Shown: positions 1 to 8,480, numbered from the stretch's first letter. The stretch is 64,000 nt of DNA from Saccharothrix espanaensis DSM 44229 (GCF_000328705.1 NC_019673.1:6820001-6884000), one strand, 5' to 3'. Made by a program: numbers and translations. The notes: generated by a model not told the origin, from the sequence alone.

Positions 1-582
1 CACCGCCTCGTCGGCGAAGCGGTGCAGTTCCGCGGTGGTGAACGGCTCCGGGTCGAACATGGCCCGGTTGAGCGGCACGGACAGGGCCAGCCAGACGAAT
101 TGCTGGGCGGCCAGCAGCGGGTCCGGGGTGGTGAGCCGGCCCTGGTCGCCGAGCTGGGCGAAGCGGTGCGCGAGGCGCTCGTAGCCGCGTTCCGGGCCCG
201 AGGTGTACCAGGCGCGGGCGAGGTCGGGGAAGCGGTCGGCCTCGCCGATCACCACCCGGCGCATCCGGACCAGGTGCGGCCGGGTGACGACGGTGACCAG
301 GCGGCGGGCGATCTCGCGCAGGTCGGCCTCGGGGTCGGTGCTCTCCGGCAGGCTCTCCAGGACCGCGTCCGAGCGCTGCTCGCCGGCCCGGATGTCGGCC
401 GTGATGATCTCGGTGAACAGCCGTTCCTTGTCCGCGAAGTGCTTGTAGACGGTCTGCTTGGACACCTCGGCGAGCGCCGCGATCTCGTCCATGCCGGCGC
501 CCTGGTAGCCGTTGCGCAGGAAGACCGTGCGCGCGGCGTCCAGGATGGCCCGGCGCTTGCGCGCGGATCTGGTCTCTTCCAC
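1..582 (-). CDS. TetR/AcrR family transcriptional regulator (3' end beyond window)
   Basis: The minus strand from a GTG at 582 reads about 194 residues to the left edge without a stop, so the C-terminus lies outside. Residues about 5-55 form the TetR helix-turn-helix, including DEIAALAEVSKQTVYKHF, followed by the helical ligand/dimer domain. It is divergent from the alpha/beta hydrolase at 659. The 76-bp gap holds paired inverted repeats that fit its operator, so it probably represses itself and the hydrolase. The ligand cannot be predicted. The family call is secure; the role is inferred from layout. Confidence 0.9.
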   Translation of the reverse strand, partial: MEETRSARKRRAILDAARTVFLRNGYQGAGMDEIAALAEVSKQTVYKHFADKERLFTEIITADIRAGEQRSDAVLESLPESTDPEADLREIARRLVTVVTRPHLVRMRRVVIGEADRFPDLARAWYTSGPERGYERLAHRFAQLGDQGRLTTPDPLLAAQQFVWLALSVPLNRAMFDPEPFTTAELHRFADEAV

Positions 583-593
583 GGGACGTGACA

Positions 594-637
594 GTACTGG
601 ACGGACCAGTACCCGTCGCAGTACTGTACCGTCCAGT
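594..637. promoter_or_regulatory. Paired TetR operator and divergent promoters
   Basis: 594-612 is a perfect inverted repeat: arms GTACTGG/CCAGTAC around ACGGA. 621-637 carries the same motif inverted (ACTGGACGGTACAGTAC on the minus strand). A TACTGT -10 box (622-627) with TGGACG 18 bp upstream would drive the hydrolase. A second TACTGT on the minus strand (591-596) lies just before the regulator start. Binding there would block both promoters. Read directly from sequence; the bound protein is inferred. Confidence 0.65.
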
Positions 638-658
638 TCCCAGCCGAGGAGGCTCCCG

Positions 659-1426
659 ATGTCCGCAGCGACCTCGTCCGACGGCACCGCGATCGGCTGC
701 ACCCGCACCGGCTCCGGGCCCGCGCTGGTCCTGGTCGACGCGGCGACCTGCCACCGCGCGGCCGGCCCGATGCCGGCCCTGGCGGACGCGCTGGCCTCCC
801 GGTTCACCGTCTACACCTACGACCGGCGCGGCCGCGGCGAGAGCGGCGACACGCCGCCGTACGCGATCACCCGCGAGGTGGAGGACCTGGCGGCGGTGAT
901 CGCGCTGGCGGGCGGATCGGCGTTCGTGCACGGCTTCTCCTCCGGCGCGGTGCTCGCCCTGCACGCCGCCGCGCAGGGCCTGCCGATCCGGGCGCTGTCG
1001 CTGCTGGAACCGCCGTACGACGAGTCGCCGGCGGTGGACGAGGAGCTGGCCGCCGCGCTCACCGGGCTGATCGGGCAGGGCCGGCGCGGCGACGCCGTCG
1101 AGCACTTCCAGGCGGCGATCGGCGTGCCGGCGGAGCTGGTCGCCGGGATGCGGCGGTCACCGGGGTGGCCGGCGCTGGAGGCGTTGGCGCACACCCTCGC
1201 CTACGACCTGCTGATCACCGGGACCCCGGTCGACCTGGGCGCGGTCCGCGTGCCGGTGCTGGTCGTGGACAGCGCGGGCACGGACGCGCGGCTGCGCGCG
1301 TGGGCGGACGGGGTGGCCGCCCGGCTGCCGGCCGCGGCCCGCCGCACGCTGCCCGGCGAGTGGCACGGCGTCGCGCCCGAGGTGCTGGCCCCCGTCCTGG
1401 CCGAGCACTTCGGTCAGGCCGAGTAG
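659..1426 (+). CDS. Alpha/beta-fold hydrolase
   Basis: 255 residues. The ATG at 659 follows a GAGGAGG ribosome site. The nucleophile elbow GFSSG puts the catalytic serine at residue 94, an early DRRGRGESG motif is typical of the fold, and the late His in GEWHG is the likely catalytic histidine. Length and order match single-domain cytosolic hydrolases/esterases. The substrate is unknown. It is divergent from and probably controlled by the TetR gene. Its last 13 bp overlap the end of the convergent MBL gene. Confidence 0.85.
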   Translation: MSAATSSDGTAIGCTRTGSGPALVLVDAATCHRAAGPMPALADALASRFTVYTYDRRGRGESGDTPPYAITREVEDLAAVIALAGGSAFVHGFSSGAVLALHAAAQGLPIRALSLLEPPYDESPAVDEELAAALTGLIGQGRRGDAVEHFQAAIGVPAELVAGMRRSPGWPALEALAHTLAYDLLITGTPVDLGAVRVPVLVVDSAGTDARLRAWADGVAARLPAAARRTLPGEWHGVAPEVLAPVLAEHFGQAE

Positions 1427-2409
1427 CGCCGCACCCCGTCGGCGTCGACGGCGGTCAGCAGGCCGCGCCGGACCAGCACGTCGAGGTGGGCGGCGGTCTC
1501 GCCGGTCGCCAGCACCTGGTTGAACAGGTCGAGCTCGGCGAACCGGCGCTGCCGGCGGGTCCAGCCGAGCCGGCGGGCGGTCTCGTGGGCGGTGGAGGTG
1601 CCCGCGCCGATCGCGGCCAGCGAGGCGGCCAGCCGCTCCTCGTGGTGGGCGAGCAGTTCGTCCACCCGGGCGTGGCTGGAGTCGGTCACCGGGCCGTGCG
1701 CGGGCAGCAGCCGCAGGTCCGGGTAGGAGCGGACCAGGCGCAGCGAGTCCAGGTAGTCGCCCAGCGGGAGTTCCGGCCGGACCGGCTCGAACCCGATGGA
1801 CGGCGTGATGTGCGGCAGCACGTGGTCGCCGGCGAACAGCAGCGACGACTCGGAGTCCACGAACACCACGTGCCCGCGGGTGTGGCCAGGCGTCGGCAGG
1901 ACGTGCAGGACGCGCTTCTCCAGCCCGAGGTCGCTCTCGGTGAGCCACTCGTCGGGCTCCTCGTAGTCGAGTTCCTCGTCCCGCACCGCCGACCACGCCG
2001 CCCGCCACTTCGGCACCAGCTCGCTCGCGCCCCACGAGACGAGGTCGGCGAACCGCTCGTCCCGGGAGCGGGCGAGCACCCTGTTCAGCGACGGCTGCTC
2101 GCCCAGGCCGAGCGCGACCCGGGTGCCGAACCGGCGGCGCAGGCTGATCGCCATCGTGTAGTGGTCCCGGTGCACGTGGGTGACCAGGAACCGGCGGATG
2201 TCGGAGAAGTCGCGGCCCAGCGCGGCCAGCGCCGACTCCAGGGCGGTCTCCGCCTCGGCGAGGGCCCACCCGGAGTCGACCAGGACGAGCCCGGAGCCGT
2301 CCTCGATCGCGTAGGCGTTGACGGTGCGCAGCCCGTCGTTCGGCAGCGGCAGCGGAATCCGGTGCACACCGGGCGCGACCTCGAAGACTCCGGGTTCGGT
2401 CCACTCCAT
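1414..2409 (-). CDS. MBL-fold metallo-hydrolase
   Basis: 331 residues. The HVHRDH motif (His78, His80, Asp82, His83) gives the metal site of metallo-beta-lactamase-fold hydrolases; PTPGHTRGH and FAGDHVL supply the downstream ligands. A C-terminal winged-helix-like segment (TARRLGWTRRQRRF onward) is the arrangement of LACTB2-like and glyoxalase II-like hydrolases. Probable cytosolic thioester or phosphoester hydrolase of unknown substrate. It is convergent with the alpha/beta hydrolase (13-bp overlap) and lies 9 bp from the end of the next minus-strand gene. Confidence 0.85.
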   Translation of the reverse strand: MEWTEPGVFEVAPGVHRIPLPLPNDGLRTVNAYAIEDGSGLVLVDSGWALAEAETALESALAALGRDFSDIRRFLVTHVHRDHYTMAISLRRRFGTRVALGLGEQPSLNRVLARSRDERFADLVSWGASELVPKWRAAWSAVRDEELDYEEPDEWLTESDLGLEKRVLHVLPTPGHTRGHVVFVDSESSLLFAGDHVLPHITPSIGFEPVRPELPLGDYLDSLRLVRSYPDLRLLPAHGPVTDSSHARVDELLAHHEERLAASLAAIGAGTSTAHETARRLGWTRRQRRFAELDLFNQVLATGETAAHLDVLVRRGLLTAVDADGVRRYSA

Positions 2410-2418
2410 GCCCGGATA

Positions 2419-2706
2419 CTACTTCCCGGTAACCTCGGCCAGTTCAGGGTGCTTGTCCAGGTAGCCGGCCACGAACGGGCACTGCGGGACCACGGCGAGG
2501 CCGCGTTCGCGCGCCGCCAGCAACGCGTGCTTCACCAGCCTGCTGCCCAGGCCCTTGCCCTCGATCGCCACCTCGGTGTGGGTGAAGGTGATGCGGCCGG
2601 GTTCCAGGGCGTACTCGGCGAACCCGCCCGGCTCGCCGTCGAGGAAGACCTCGAAGCGCGACTCGGCGGGGTTGTCGGACACGGTCACGTCCACGTCGGA
2701 TGCCAC
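2419..2706 (-). CDS. Small GNAT-type N-acetyltransferase (YidJ-like)
   Basis: 95 residues. The GTG at 2706 is chosen because GGAGGG stands 8-9 nt upstream; the frame is open further upstream but without typical protein. The short domain with ITFTHTEV, the acetyl-CoA loop EGKGLGSRLV and a terminal CPFVAGYLDKHPE belongs to the minimal Gcn5-related family that lacks the first strands of the usual GNAT fold. The acceptor is unknown. It sits between the MBL gene and the HelD-like gene, all on the minus strand. Confidence 0.85.
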   Translation of the reverse strand: MASDVDVTVSDNPAESRFEVFLDGEPGGFAEYALEPGRITFTHTEVAIEGKGLGSRLVKHALLAARERGLAVVPQCPFVAGYLDKHPELAEVTGK

Positions 2707-2804
2707 TGCGGGGATCCCTCCGGGTTCGGCGGTGGTTCTCACCGTGGTCAACACCCGCCGGGCCGGCCGGAATTCCGGCGCGCGGAATCCCGGCCGGCGA
2801 CGGG

Positions 2805-4811
2805 TCAGGTCCGGCGCACCACGACCAGGTGCCGGGTGGCCCGGGTCAGCGCCACGTACCGCTCGGCCGCCGTCATCCGCTCGGGCTCGACCACCACGAC
2901 GGTGTCGAACTCCAGCCCCTTCGACGCCCGCGGCGTCAGCGGCCCGTCCACCGAGATCACCGCGAACGTCCCGGGCCCGGCGACCAGCCGGGACACCACC
3001 GCCAGGTCGTCGACCAGCATCTCCACCGGCGGCTCGCCGCGGCGCACCGAGGTGGGCAGCTCGGCGGCCGGGTCGACCTCGGCCAGCGCCGGGGCGGCGT
3101 AGCGCATGATCGCCGCCGGGGTCCGGTAGTTGACCGTCAGCCGGCGGTACACCCACCGGGTGCGGACGTACGGCGCGAGCAGCGCCTCCCAGGACCGCGC
3201 GCCGGCGTCGGCCTGCCGCTGCGCGAGGTCGCCGACGATGGTCATGGACCGGTTGGGGCTGCGCCGCATCAGCACCCGCCAGTCCATCTCGGACAGCTCC
3301 TGGGCCTCGTCCACCACGACGTGCCCGTAGGTCCACTCGCGGTCGCCCGCCGCGCGCTCGGCGAGCGTGCGGTGGTCGGGGGCCTCGTGCCGGTCGGCCA
3401 GCCACTCGGCGTCGACCAGGTCGACGGCCCGCAGCTCGTCCTCGTGCATCGCCTCGTCGGTGTCGATCACCTCCAGCACCCCCCTGGCGTACTCCACCTC
3501 CAGCGCGCGGTCCCGCTCGGCGACCCGCTCCGCCTCACCGGACGTGCCGAGCAGCTCGGCGGCCTCGTCCAGCAGCGGCACGTCGGAGACCGTCCACCCG
3601 CGACCGTCCTCCCGGTGCAGCTCCGGGTAGCCGAGCGCGAAGCACCGGCCCTCGTACAGGTCGGCCAGCAGGGTCCGCGCGGTCAGCGCCGGCCACAGGG
3701 CGTCGACGACCCCGGTCAGGTCGGCGCTGCCCGCCAGCTCGCGCCGGACGTCGACGGCGAGCTCCGGCCAGTCCTCGCCGATCAGGGTCAGCGCGGGCGC
3801 CACGAGCACGTCGGCCAGCGCGTCGCGGAACACCTGGCGGGCCTCGTTGTGCCGCAGCCCGCAGGTCCGGGCCCGGTCACGGGCGACCGCCGCGACGGCG
3901 GCGTCCACGAAGACGGTCACGTCCTCCAGCTCGACCGGCAGCGGCTCGTCGGGCAGCTCCTGGCGGTCGGCCACCGCCTCGCGCACCAGCGCGACGGCCG
4001 AGCGCCCGCCCTTGAGGCCCTGCAACTCCGGGGTGTCCTCGCGGGTGGTCCGGACGCCGGGGAACAGCTCGCCCGGGGTCGCGAACACCACGTCGGTCTC
4101 GCCCAGCGACGGCAGCACGTCGCCGATGTAGTCCACGAAGCCCGGGTTGGGCCCGACGACCAGCACGCCCTGCCGGGACAGCCGGTCCCGCTGGGTGTAG
4201 AGCAGGTAGGCGACGCGGTGCAGGGCGACGGCGGTCTTGCCGGTGCCGGGCCCGCCCTCGATCACCAGCACGCCCCGGTGGTCGAGCCGGATGACCTCGT
4301 CCTGCTCGGCCTGGATGGTGGCCACGATGTCCCGCATGGTGTCCGAGCGGGGAGCGTTCAGCGCGGCCAGCAGGGTCGTCCCGTCGAACCGGAGTTCGTC
4401 GTCGTGGAAGCTTTCCAAGCACCGTCCGCGGGTGCGGAAATGCCTCCGCCGGACGAGTCCTTCCGGGTGTGCGCCGGTGGCGGTGTAGAACGGTCGGGCG
4501 ATCGGCGCGCGCCAGTCGGTGAGCAGCGGCCGGTAATCGTCGGCCGGGTCGAGCAGGCCCACCCGGCCGATGTAGGTGCGGTGCCCGTCGGCGTGGTCGG
4601 TGCGCCCGAAGCACAGCCCCTGGTCGGCCACGGTCAGGCGGCTGACCTGGTCGGACAGCGTCCGGACGGCGACTTCGCGGTGCCACCGCCGCTCGTGCGG
4701 GTCGAGCAGGGCGGCAGCCAGTTCGGCCTTCGCGGCGGCCCGCTCCAGATCGAGCCGCGCGTAGAGCGAAGCGATTGTTTCCTGTTCCGTGGACAATTCC
4801 CCTGTGGTCAC
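2805..4811 (-). CDS. HelD-like ATPase/helicase (RNA polymerase recycling factor family)
   Basis: 668 residues of superfamily 1 ATPase. An N-terminal helical part and YIGRVGLLD/DWRAPIARPFY block precede Walker A GGPGTGKTA (about 187-195). Walker B-type VVDEAQEL and late motifs VNYRTPAAIM and EPERMTAAERYVALTRA follow. The front and the split helicase core match HelD-family proteins, which displace nucleic acid and inhibitors from stalled RNA polymerase; some actinobacterial members give rifampicin tolerance. No clear rifampicin-associated element was seen upstream. Start GTG at 4811 follows a G-rich ribosome site and a recognisable promoter. Confidence 0.85.
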   Translation of the reverse strand: MTTGELSTEQETIASLYARLDLERAAAKAELAAALLDPHERRWHREVAVRTLSDQVSRLTVADQGLCFGRTDHADGHRTYIGRVGLLDPADDYRPLLTDWRAPIARPFYTATGAHPEGLVRRRHFRTRGRCLESFHDDELRFDGTTLLAALNAPRSDTMRDIVATIQAEQDEVIRLDHRGVLVIEGGPGTGKTAVALHRVAYLLYTQRDRLSRQGVLVVGPNPGFVDYIGDVLPSLGETDVVFATPGELFPGVRTTREDTPELQGLKGGRSAVALVREAVADRQELPDEPLPVELEDVTVFVDAAVAAVARDRARTCGLRHNEARQVFRDALADVLVAPALTLIGEDWPELAVDVRRELAGSADLTGVVDALWPALTARTLLADLYEGRCFALGYPELHREDGRGWTVSDVPLLDEAAELLGTSGEAERVAERDRALEVEYARGVLEVIDTDEAMHEDELRAVDLVDAEWLADRHEAPDHRTLAERAAGDREWTYGHVVVDEAQELSEMDWRVLMRRSPNRSMTIVGDLAQRQADAGARSWEALLAPYVRTRWVYRRLTVNYRTPAAIMRYAAPALAEVDPAAELPTSVRRGEPPVEMLVDDLAVVSRLVAGPGTFAVISVDGPLTPRASKGLEFDTVVVVEPERMTAAERYVALTRATRHLVVVRRT

Positions 4812-4834
4812 GCTTGCCCCCTGTGATACACTGG

Positions 4835-4864
4835 GTTATATCGTTTCCACCCATTTCGGGTGAA
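4835..4864 (-). promoter_or_regulatory. Predicted promoter of the HelD-like gene
   Basis: On the minus strand TTCACC (4859-4864) and TATAAC (4835-4840) are separated by 18 bp, a good vegetative-sigma promoter, with transcription expected near 4828 and a leader of about 17 nt. An imperfect repeat GATATA/TGTATC overlaps the -10 box and could be an operator. Confidence 0.5.
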
Positions 4865-4962
4865 GTAACCCCTATTTGTACCACAGGGTTGTGGACGCGC
4901 GCGATCCCATTCGCCGGACCACTCATTTTCGGTAATCGGCGAACAGGTGCGCGCGTCGTCCT

Positions 4963-5769
4963 TCAGCCGGCGACCGGCACCCGCCGGCGGCGCAGCGGCA
5001 CGATCAGCGGGGTCTCGGTCTCCGGGTCCGCGATGACCCGGCAGGGCAGTCCGAACACGTCCTCGACCAGTTCCGCGGTCACGATGTCGCCGGGCCGGCC
5101 CTGCGCGACCACCCCCTCGCCGGGCTTCATCGCGATCAGGTGGGTGGCGTAGCGGCAGGCCTGGTTCAGGTCGTGCAGCACGGCGACGAGCGTGTGCCCG
5201 CCGTCCTCGTGCAGGTCCGCGCACAGGTCGAGCACCTCGATCTGGTGCGCGATGTCGAGGAACGTGGTCGGCTCGTCGAGCAGCAGGATCGGCGTCTCCT
5301 GGGCCAGCACCATGGCCAGCCACACCCGCTGCCGCTGACCGCCGGACAGTTCGTCCACCAAACGGTCGGCCAGGTCCTGCACGTTGGTCAGCCGCATGGC
5401 CCGCGAGGTGGTCTCCTCGTCCTGCACCGACCACTGGCGCAGCAGCCGCTGGTGCGGGTACCGGCCGCGGGCGACCAGCTCGCCGACGGTGATGCCGCCG
5501 GGCGCGATGGAGGTCTGCGGGAGCAGGCCGAGCCGGCGGGCGACCTCCTTGGAGCGGTAGGCCGAGATCGCCTGGCCGTCCAGGTAGACGGTGCCGGCGC
5601 GCGGCTTGAGCATCCGCGCCAACGCCTTGAGCACGGTGGACTTGCCGCACGCGTTGGGTCCGACGATCACGGTGAACGACCCGTCCGGGATCTCCACGTC
5701 GAGCGCGGCGGCCACCAGGCGCTCGTCGTAGGCCAGTGTGAGGTTCTCCGCGTGCAGGCGGGTCGTCAT
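4963..5769 (-). CDS. Iron-siderophore ABC transporter ATP-binding protein
   Basis: 268 residues of FecE/FhuC type. Walker A GPNACGKST, signature LSGGQRQR, Walker B ILLLDEPT and the H-loop LHD are intact, with a Q-loop in LGLLPQTSIAPGG. It energises import of ferric siderophores at the cytoplasmic face of the membrane. The ATG at 5769 overlaps the stop of the upstream permease remnant, so it was the last gene of a binding-protein/permease/ATPase operon. Its partner subunits are deleted here, so it is either orphaned or serves another transporter. Confidence 0.9.
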   Translation of the reverse strand: MTTRLHAENLTLAYDERLVAAALDVEIPDGSFTVIVGPNACGKSTVLKALARMLKPRAGTVYLDGQAISAYRSKEVARRLGLLPQTSIAPGGITVGELVARGRYPHQRLLRQWSVQDEETTSRAMRLTNVQDLADRLVDELSGGQRQRVWLAMVLAQETPILLLDEPTTFLDIAHQIEVLDLCADLHEDGGHTLVAVLHDLNQACRYATHLIAMKPGEGVVAQGRPGDIVTAELVEDVFGLPCRVIADPETETPLIVPLRRRRVPVAG

Positions 5770-5858
5770 CGCCCGTTCCCCTTTCGCCACTCATGGGCCA
5801 GCAGCCACATCAGGTACAGACCGCCGATCGCCCCGGTGGCGATGCCGACCGGTGGTCG
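5766..5858 (-). pseudogene. 3' remnant of a FecCD-type siderophore permease
   Basis: Only the last 30 or so codons remain: PPVGIATGAIGGLYLMWLL followed by a charged tail. PVG-I-T-x-x-GG-x-x-x-x-WLL is the usual C-terminal end of FecCD permeases, which run to about 340 residues. The stop overlaps the ATPase start. Upstream, the reading passes at 5852-5868 directly into a different frame encoding the start of a binding protein, so nearly the whole permease gene or genes are missing. Confidence 0.7.
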
Positions 5859-5861
5859 ACG

Positions 5862-6142
5862 AAGGCCCGCGCTCGCCGACGATCTCCGGCTGCGCGCCGC
5901 CCCAGAGGTCCTTGGTCCAAGGCCAGTTGCCGTACGGGCGCTCCTTGGACCAGTCCACGACACCGACCGGCTTGACGCCCAGTGCGAGCACCGAGTCCTG
6001 GTCGGACAGGCCGAGCGTGACCACCTTGGCCGGCGCGGCCTCGACCTCCGTCCGGCCGTACTCGTGCTCGACGGTCACCGGGAAGGCCCCGCCGGCGGAC
6101 GGCGACCGTCGCGACCGCGAGCAGCCTGGGCTTCGTGGACAT
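5862..6142 (-). pseudogene. 5' remnant of an iron-siderophore substrate-binding protein
   Basis: An ATG at 6142 opens MSTKPRLLAVATVA, the start of an export signal. The remaining protein continues one frame away: FPVTVEHEYGRTEVEAAPAK, then VVTLGLSDQDSVLALGVKPV and WPWTKDLWGGAQPEIVGER. That is the N-terminal lobe of FhuD/FepB-like binding proteins. The lipobox region is missing (small deletion near 6098-6108) and homology stops near 5866. Two deletions are needed to explain it, one in the signal peptide and one removing the rest plus the permease(s). Assembly collapse is an alternative. Confidence 0.7.
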
Positions 6143-6227
6143 GTGCGGCGGACCCCTTGCCTGGCGTGCGGGAACTGCGGCACGGCGGAACGTGCCGGGA
6201 ACCGGGCCGGTGCCCGGACGGGACGAC

Positions 6228-7556
6228 TCAGACAGGACGGGCGGCGCTCACGGCGTACGCGGGCTGCACCGGGACCGACGGCGGGCGGCGGTCGAGCACG
6301 GACTGGAGGATCTCCCCCACCCGCACCGACGTGTTGGACAGCAGCGACGACGAGATGCCGTGCGTGTGCTCCGTGCCGCCTTGCAGGTAGATGCCGCCGA
6401 GCACGGCGTCGTCGGTCTCCAGCCGGTAGTCGCGGCCGATCCGCAGCCGGTCCAGCTCGTCGTGCCGGCAGCGGGCGGCCAGGTCGCCCAGCAGGCCGGT
6501 GGGGTCGGCCTCGCGGTAGCCGGTGGCGTAGACGACGGCGTCCGCGTCGAGCGTGGTGCGCGAGCCGTCGGACAGCGACTCGACCGTCACCCGCACGCCG
6601 TCCTGGTGCTCGTCGAGCTCGGCGACGCGGGACAGGTTCAGCAGCCGGAGCCGCTGCGCGCCGAGGACCTTCTCCCGGTAGACCCGGCGGTAGAGCTCGG
6701 CGATCAGGTCGTTGTCGACCACCGCGTAATTGGTGTTGGCGTGGTAGTCCATCAGCCGCCGCTTGACGTCCTCGGGCGCGGTGTAGAAGTCGTCCACGGC
6801 CGCCGGGTCGAAGATCCGGTTCGCGAACGGGCTGTCGTCGGCCGGGCTGTAGCCGTAGCGGGCGAACACCGCGCACACCTCGGCGTCGCGGAACTTGTCG
6901 TGCAGGAAGGCGGCCACCTCCGCGCCGCTCTGCCCCGCGCCCACCACGACCAGCCGGCGCGGGTCCTCCAGCGCCGTCACCCGGTGCAGGAAGTCGCGGT
7001 TGTGCCAGACCCGGTCGGACGGGGTCACGCCGTCGGGCAGGCAGGCCCGCAAACCCGTTGCCAGCACGAGGTTGCGGGCCCGCCGGACCTCCACCTCGCC
7101 GGCCGGGGTCCGGGACGTGACGTCGAAGTGGGTGACCACGCCGCCCTCCGCGACGGGCGCCACCGACACCACGTCGTGGTCGTAGGACACCAGGTCGTCC
7201 ACCTTGCCGGCGGCCCACTCGAAGTAGTCGTGGAACTCCACCCGCAGCGGGAACATGTTCTTGTGGTTGATGAAGTCGACCAACCGGCCCTGGCCGTGCA
7301 GGTAGTTCAGGAAGCTGAAGGAGCTGCTCGGGTTGCGCAACGTCACCAGGTCCTTGAGGAAGGACACCTGCATGGTCGCGTCGTCGATCAACATGCCGCG
7401 GTGCCAGCCGAACCGGCGCTGGCGCTCCAGGAAGTGGGCCGTGACCACGTCTTCGGGGCGCGCGGTGGCGTTGTACTCGGTGACGGCGATCGCGAGCGCC
7501 AGGTTCGACGGACCGAAGCCGACGCCGAGGACGTCGAAGACAGGTGGCTGTGGCAT
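6228..7556 (-). CDS. L-ornithine/L-lysine N-monooxygenase (siderophore hydroxylase)
   Basis: 442 residues, full length for the SidA/PvdA/IucD family. The FAD site GVGFGPSNLALA is at residues 12-23, the NADPH site VVGAGQSGAE is mid-protein, and the C-terminal ATGYREADP with a THGISSSLLS segment is typical. These flavoenzymes hydroxylate the side-chain amine of ornithine or lysine to make hydroxamate siderophores. It precedes the transport remnants on the same strand, and an iron box overlaps its promoter region. No peptide synthetase or acyltransferase is in the window, so the rest of the pathway must lie elsewhere or be lost. Confidence 0.93.
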   Translation of the reverse strand: MPQPPVFDVLGVGFGPSNLALAIAVTEYNATARPEDVVTAHFLERQRRFGWHRGMLIDDATMQVSFLKDLVTLRNPSSSFSFLNYLHGQGRLVDFINHKNMFPLRVEFHDYFEWAAGKVDDLVSYDHDVVSVAPVAEGGVVTHFDVTSRTPAGEVEVRRARNLVLATGLRACLPDGVTPSDRVWHNRDFLHRVTALEDPRRLVVVGAGQSGAEVAAFLHDKFRDAEVCAVFARYGYSPADDSPFANRIFDPAAVDDFYTAPEDVKRRLMDYHANTNYAVVDNDLIAELYRRVYREKVLGAQRLRLLNLSRVAELDEHQDGVRVTVESLSDGSRTTLDADAVVYATGYREADPTGLLGDLAARCRHDELDRLRIGRDYRLETDDAVLGGIYLQGGTEHTHGISSSLLSNTSVRVGEILQSVLDRRPPSVPVQPAYAVSAARPV

Positions 7557-7594
7557 GACTGTCCCATCGGTGCGACAACAGGGAGTGATCGAAC

Positions 7595-7613
7595 TTCGGT
7601 TACCCTAACCTAA
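7595..7613 (-). promoter_or_regulatory. Iron box (IdeR/DmdR-type operator) upstream of the N-hydroxylase
   Basis: The minus-strand 19-mer TTAGGTTAGGGTAACCGAA closely matches the actinobacterial iron-repressor consensus TTAGGTTAGGCTAACCTAA (three mismatches). It starts 39 nt before the hydroxylase ATG, so iron-replete repression is expected. Confidence 0.8.
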
Positions 7614-7652
7614 GTTCTGCACGCATGGGAGTGATCCGGACCTCTCCGCTGG

Positions 7653-7671
7653 TTAGGGTAGCCTCACCTGC
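7653..7671. promoter_or_regulatory. Second, weaker iron box
   Basis: TTAGGGTAGCCTCACCTGC agrees with the iron-repressor consensus at about 14 of 19 positions. It lies 58 bp beyond the first box. No plus-strand gene begins next to it, so it either strengthens control of the hydroxylase or is left over from a lost divergent gene. The rest of 7672-7882 shows nothing convincing. Confidence 0.5.
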
Positions 7672-7882
7672 CGGTCGGCGGAAGGGGCGTCGCACGGGTG
7701 AATGCGGTACTCGGGCGCGGACGCTCCCCACGCCCCCGGCCCGATCCGATGGGCCAACCGGACGAAGCCGCCCCGCGCCACGCGGCCGACGTCCGTCTCG
7801 TCACACCGCTCCGGGGGCGCGGTCCACGCTGCGGACGGCCGTGAACCTTCTGTCCACAATGGATTGGGCCGGCGGTGGCCGG

Positions 7883-8458
7883 CTAGTGCGCGAGGTGCCA
7901 GTGCGGCCCGCCGTTGCGGGTCAACGGGATCCCGGTGCGGGTCGCCAGCTCCCGTGCGGCGTCGCCGATCCGCGTGCCGGACAGCGTGCGCCCGCCGGCG
8001 TCCACCAGGGCCGCCGGCCGGGTCGCCGCCCGGAACGCCCGCCACACCTCGGCCGTCTGCTCGCCCAGCACGCGGTGCACCTCGGGCCCGACCTCCGGTT
8101 CGGACCAGCGCACGGCGAGCCGCCCGCAGCCGAACACCTCGTCGCGGACGCGCGAGCGGAGCAGTTGCACGATCGCCGCGTGCGGGAGGTCGGGGTCGGT
8201 GACCACGCCGTCGGTCACCTCGACAGCGTCCGGGGCGGCGGCACCGGCCGGCAGCAGCAGGAACGCCTGGACGCCGCCGCAGCCGACGGCCGCTTCGACG
8301 GTGGCGTGCAGGTGTACCTGGTGCAGGCCCACCGGACCGGGTTGGCTGCACATCCACGCGGCGGGCAGGACTTCGCCGATCCGCCGCCCGACTTGCGCCT
8401 CGTCCTCGGGCAGCAGCCACAGGTCGGTCGTCTTGGTGCGGGAACCGGGGTGGGGCAC
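7883..8458 (-). CDS. Hypothetical protein in a TetR operon
   Basis: 191 residues, GTG at 8458, no recognised domain. Features seen are an N-terminal TTDLWLLPEDEAQVGRRI, a Cys/His-containing stretch (MCSQPGPVGLHQVHLH, then VGCGG) and a basic C-terminus ending HWHLAH. There is no signal peptide or membrane segment. It starts 22 bp after the stop of the TetR gene on the same strand, so the two are probably cotranscribed. The His/Cys density might indicate metal binding, but that is a guess. Confidence 0.65.
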   Translation of the reverse strand: MPHPGSRTKTTDLWLLPEDEAQVGRRIGEVLPAAWMCSQPGPVGLHQVHLHATVEAAVGCGGVQAFLLLPAGAAAPDAVEVTDGVVTDPDLPHAAIVQLLRSRVRDEVFGCGRLAVRWSEPEVGPEVHRVLGEQTAEVWRAFRAATRPAALVDAGGRTLSGTRIGDAARELATRTGIPLTRNGGPHWHLAH

Positions 8459-8480
8459 ACCGCAGAGGATGCCAGGCAGG

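Noticed and set aside
2419-3405. 328-residue version of the small GNAT
   Set aside because: The N-terminal 230 codons are antisense to the HelD-like gene; a good ribosome site supports the start at 2706.
4812-4870. Rifampicin-associated element before the HelD-like gene
   Set aside because: Only GGGGGCAAGC was found; the 19-bp inverted repeat is absent.
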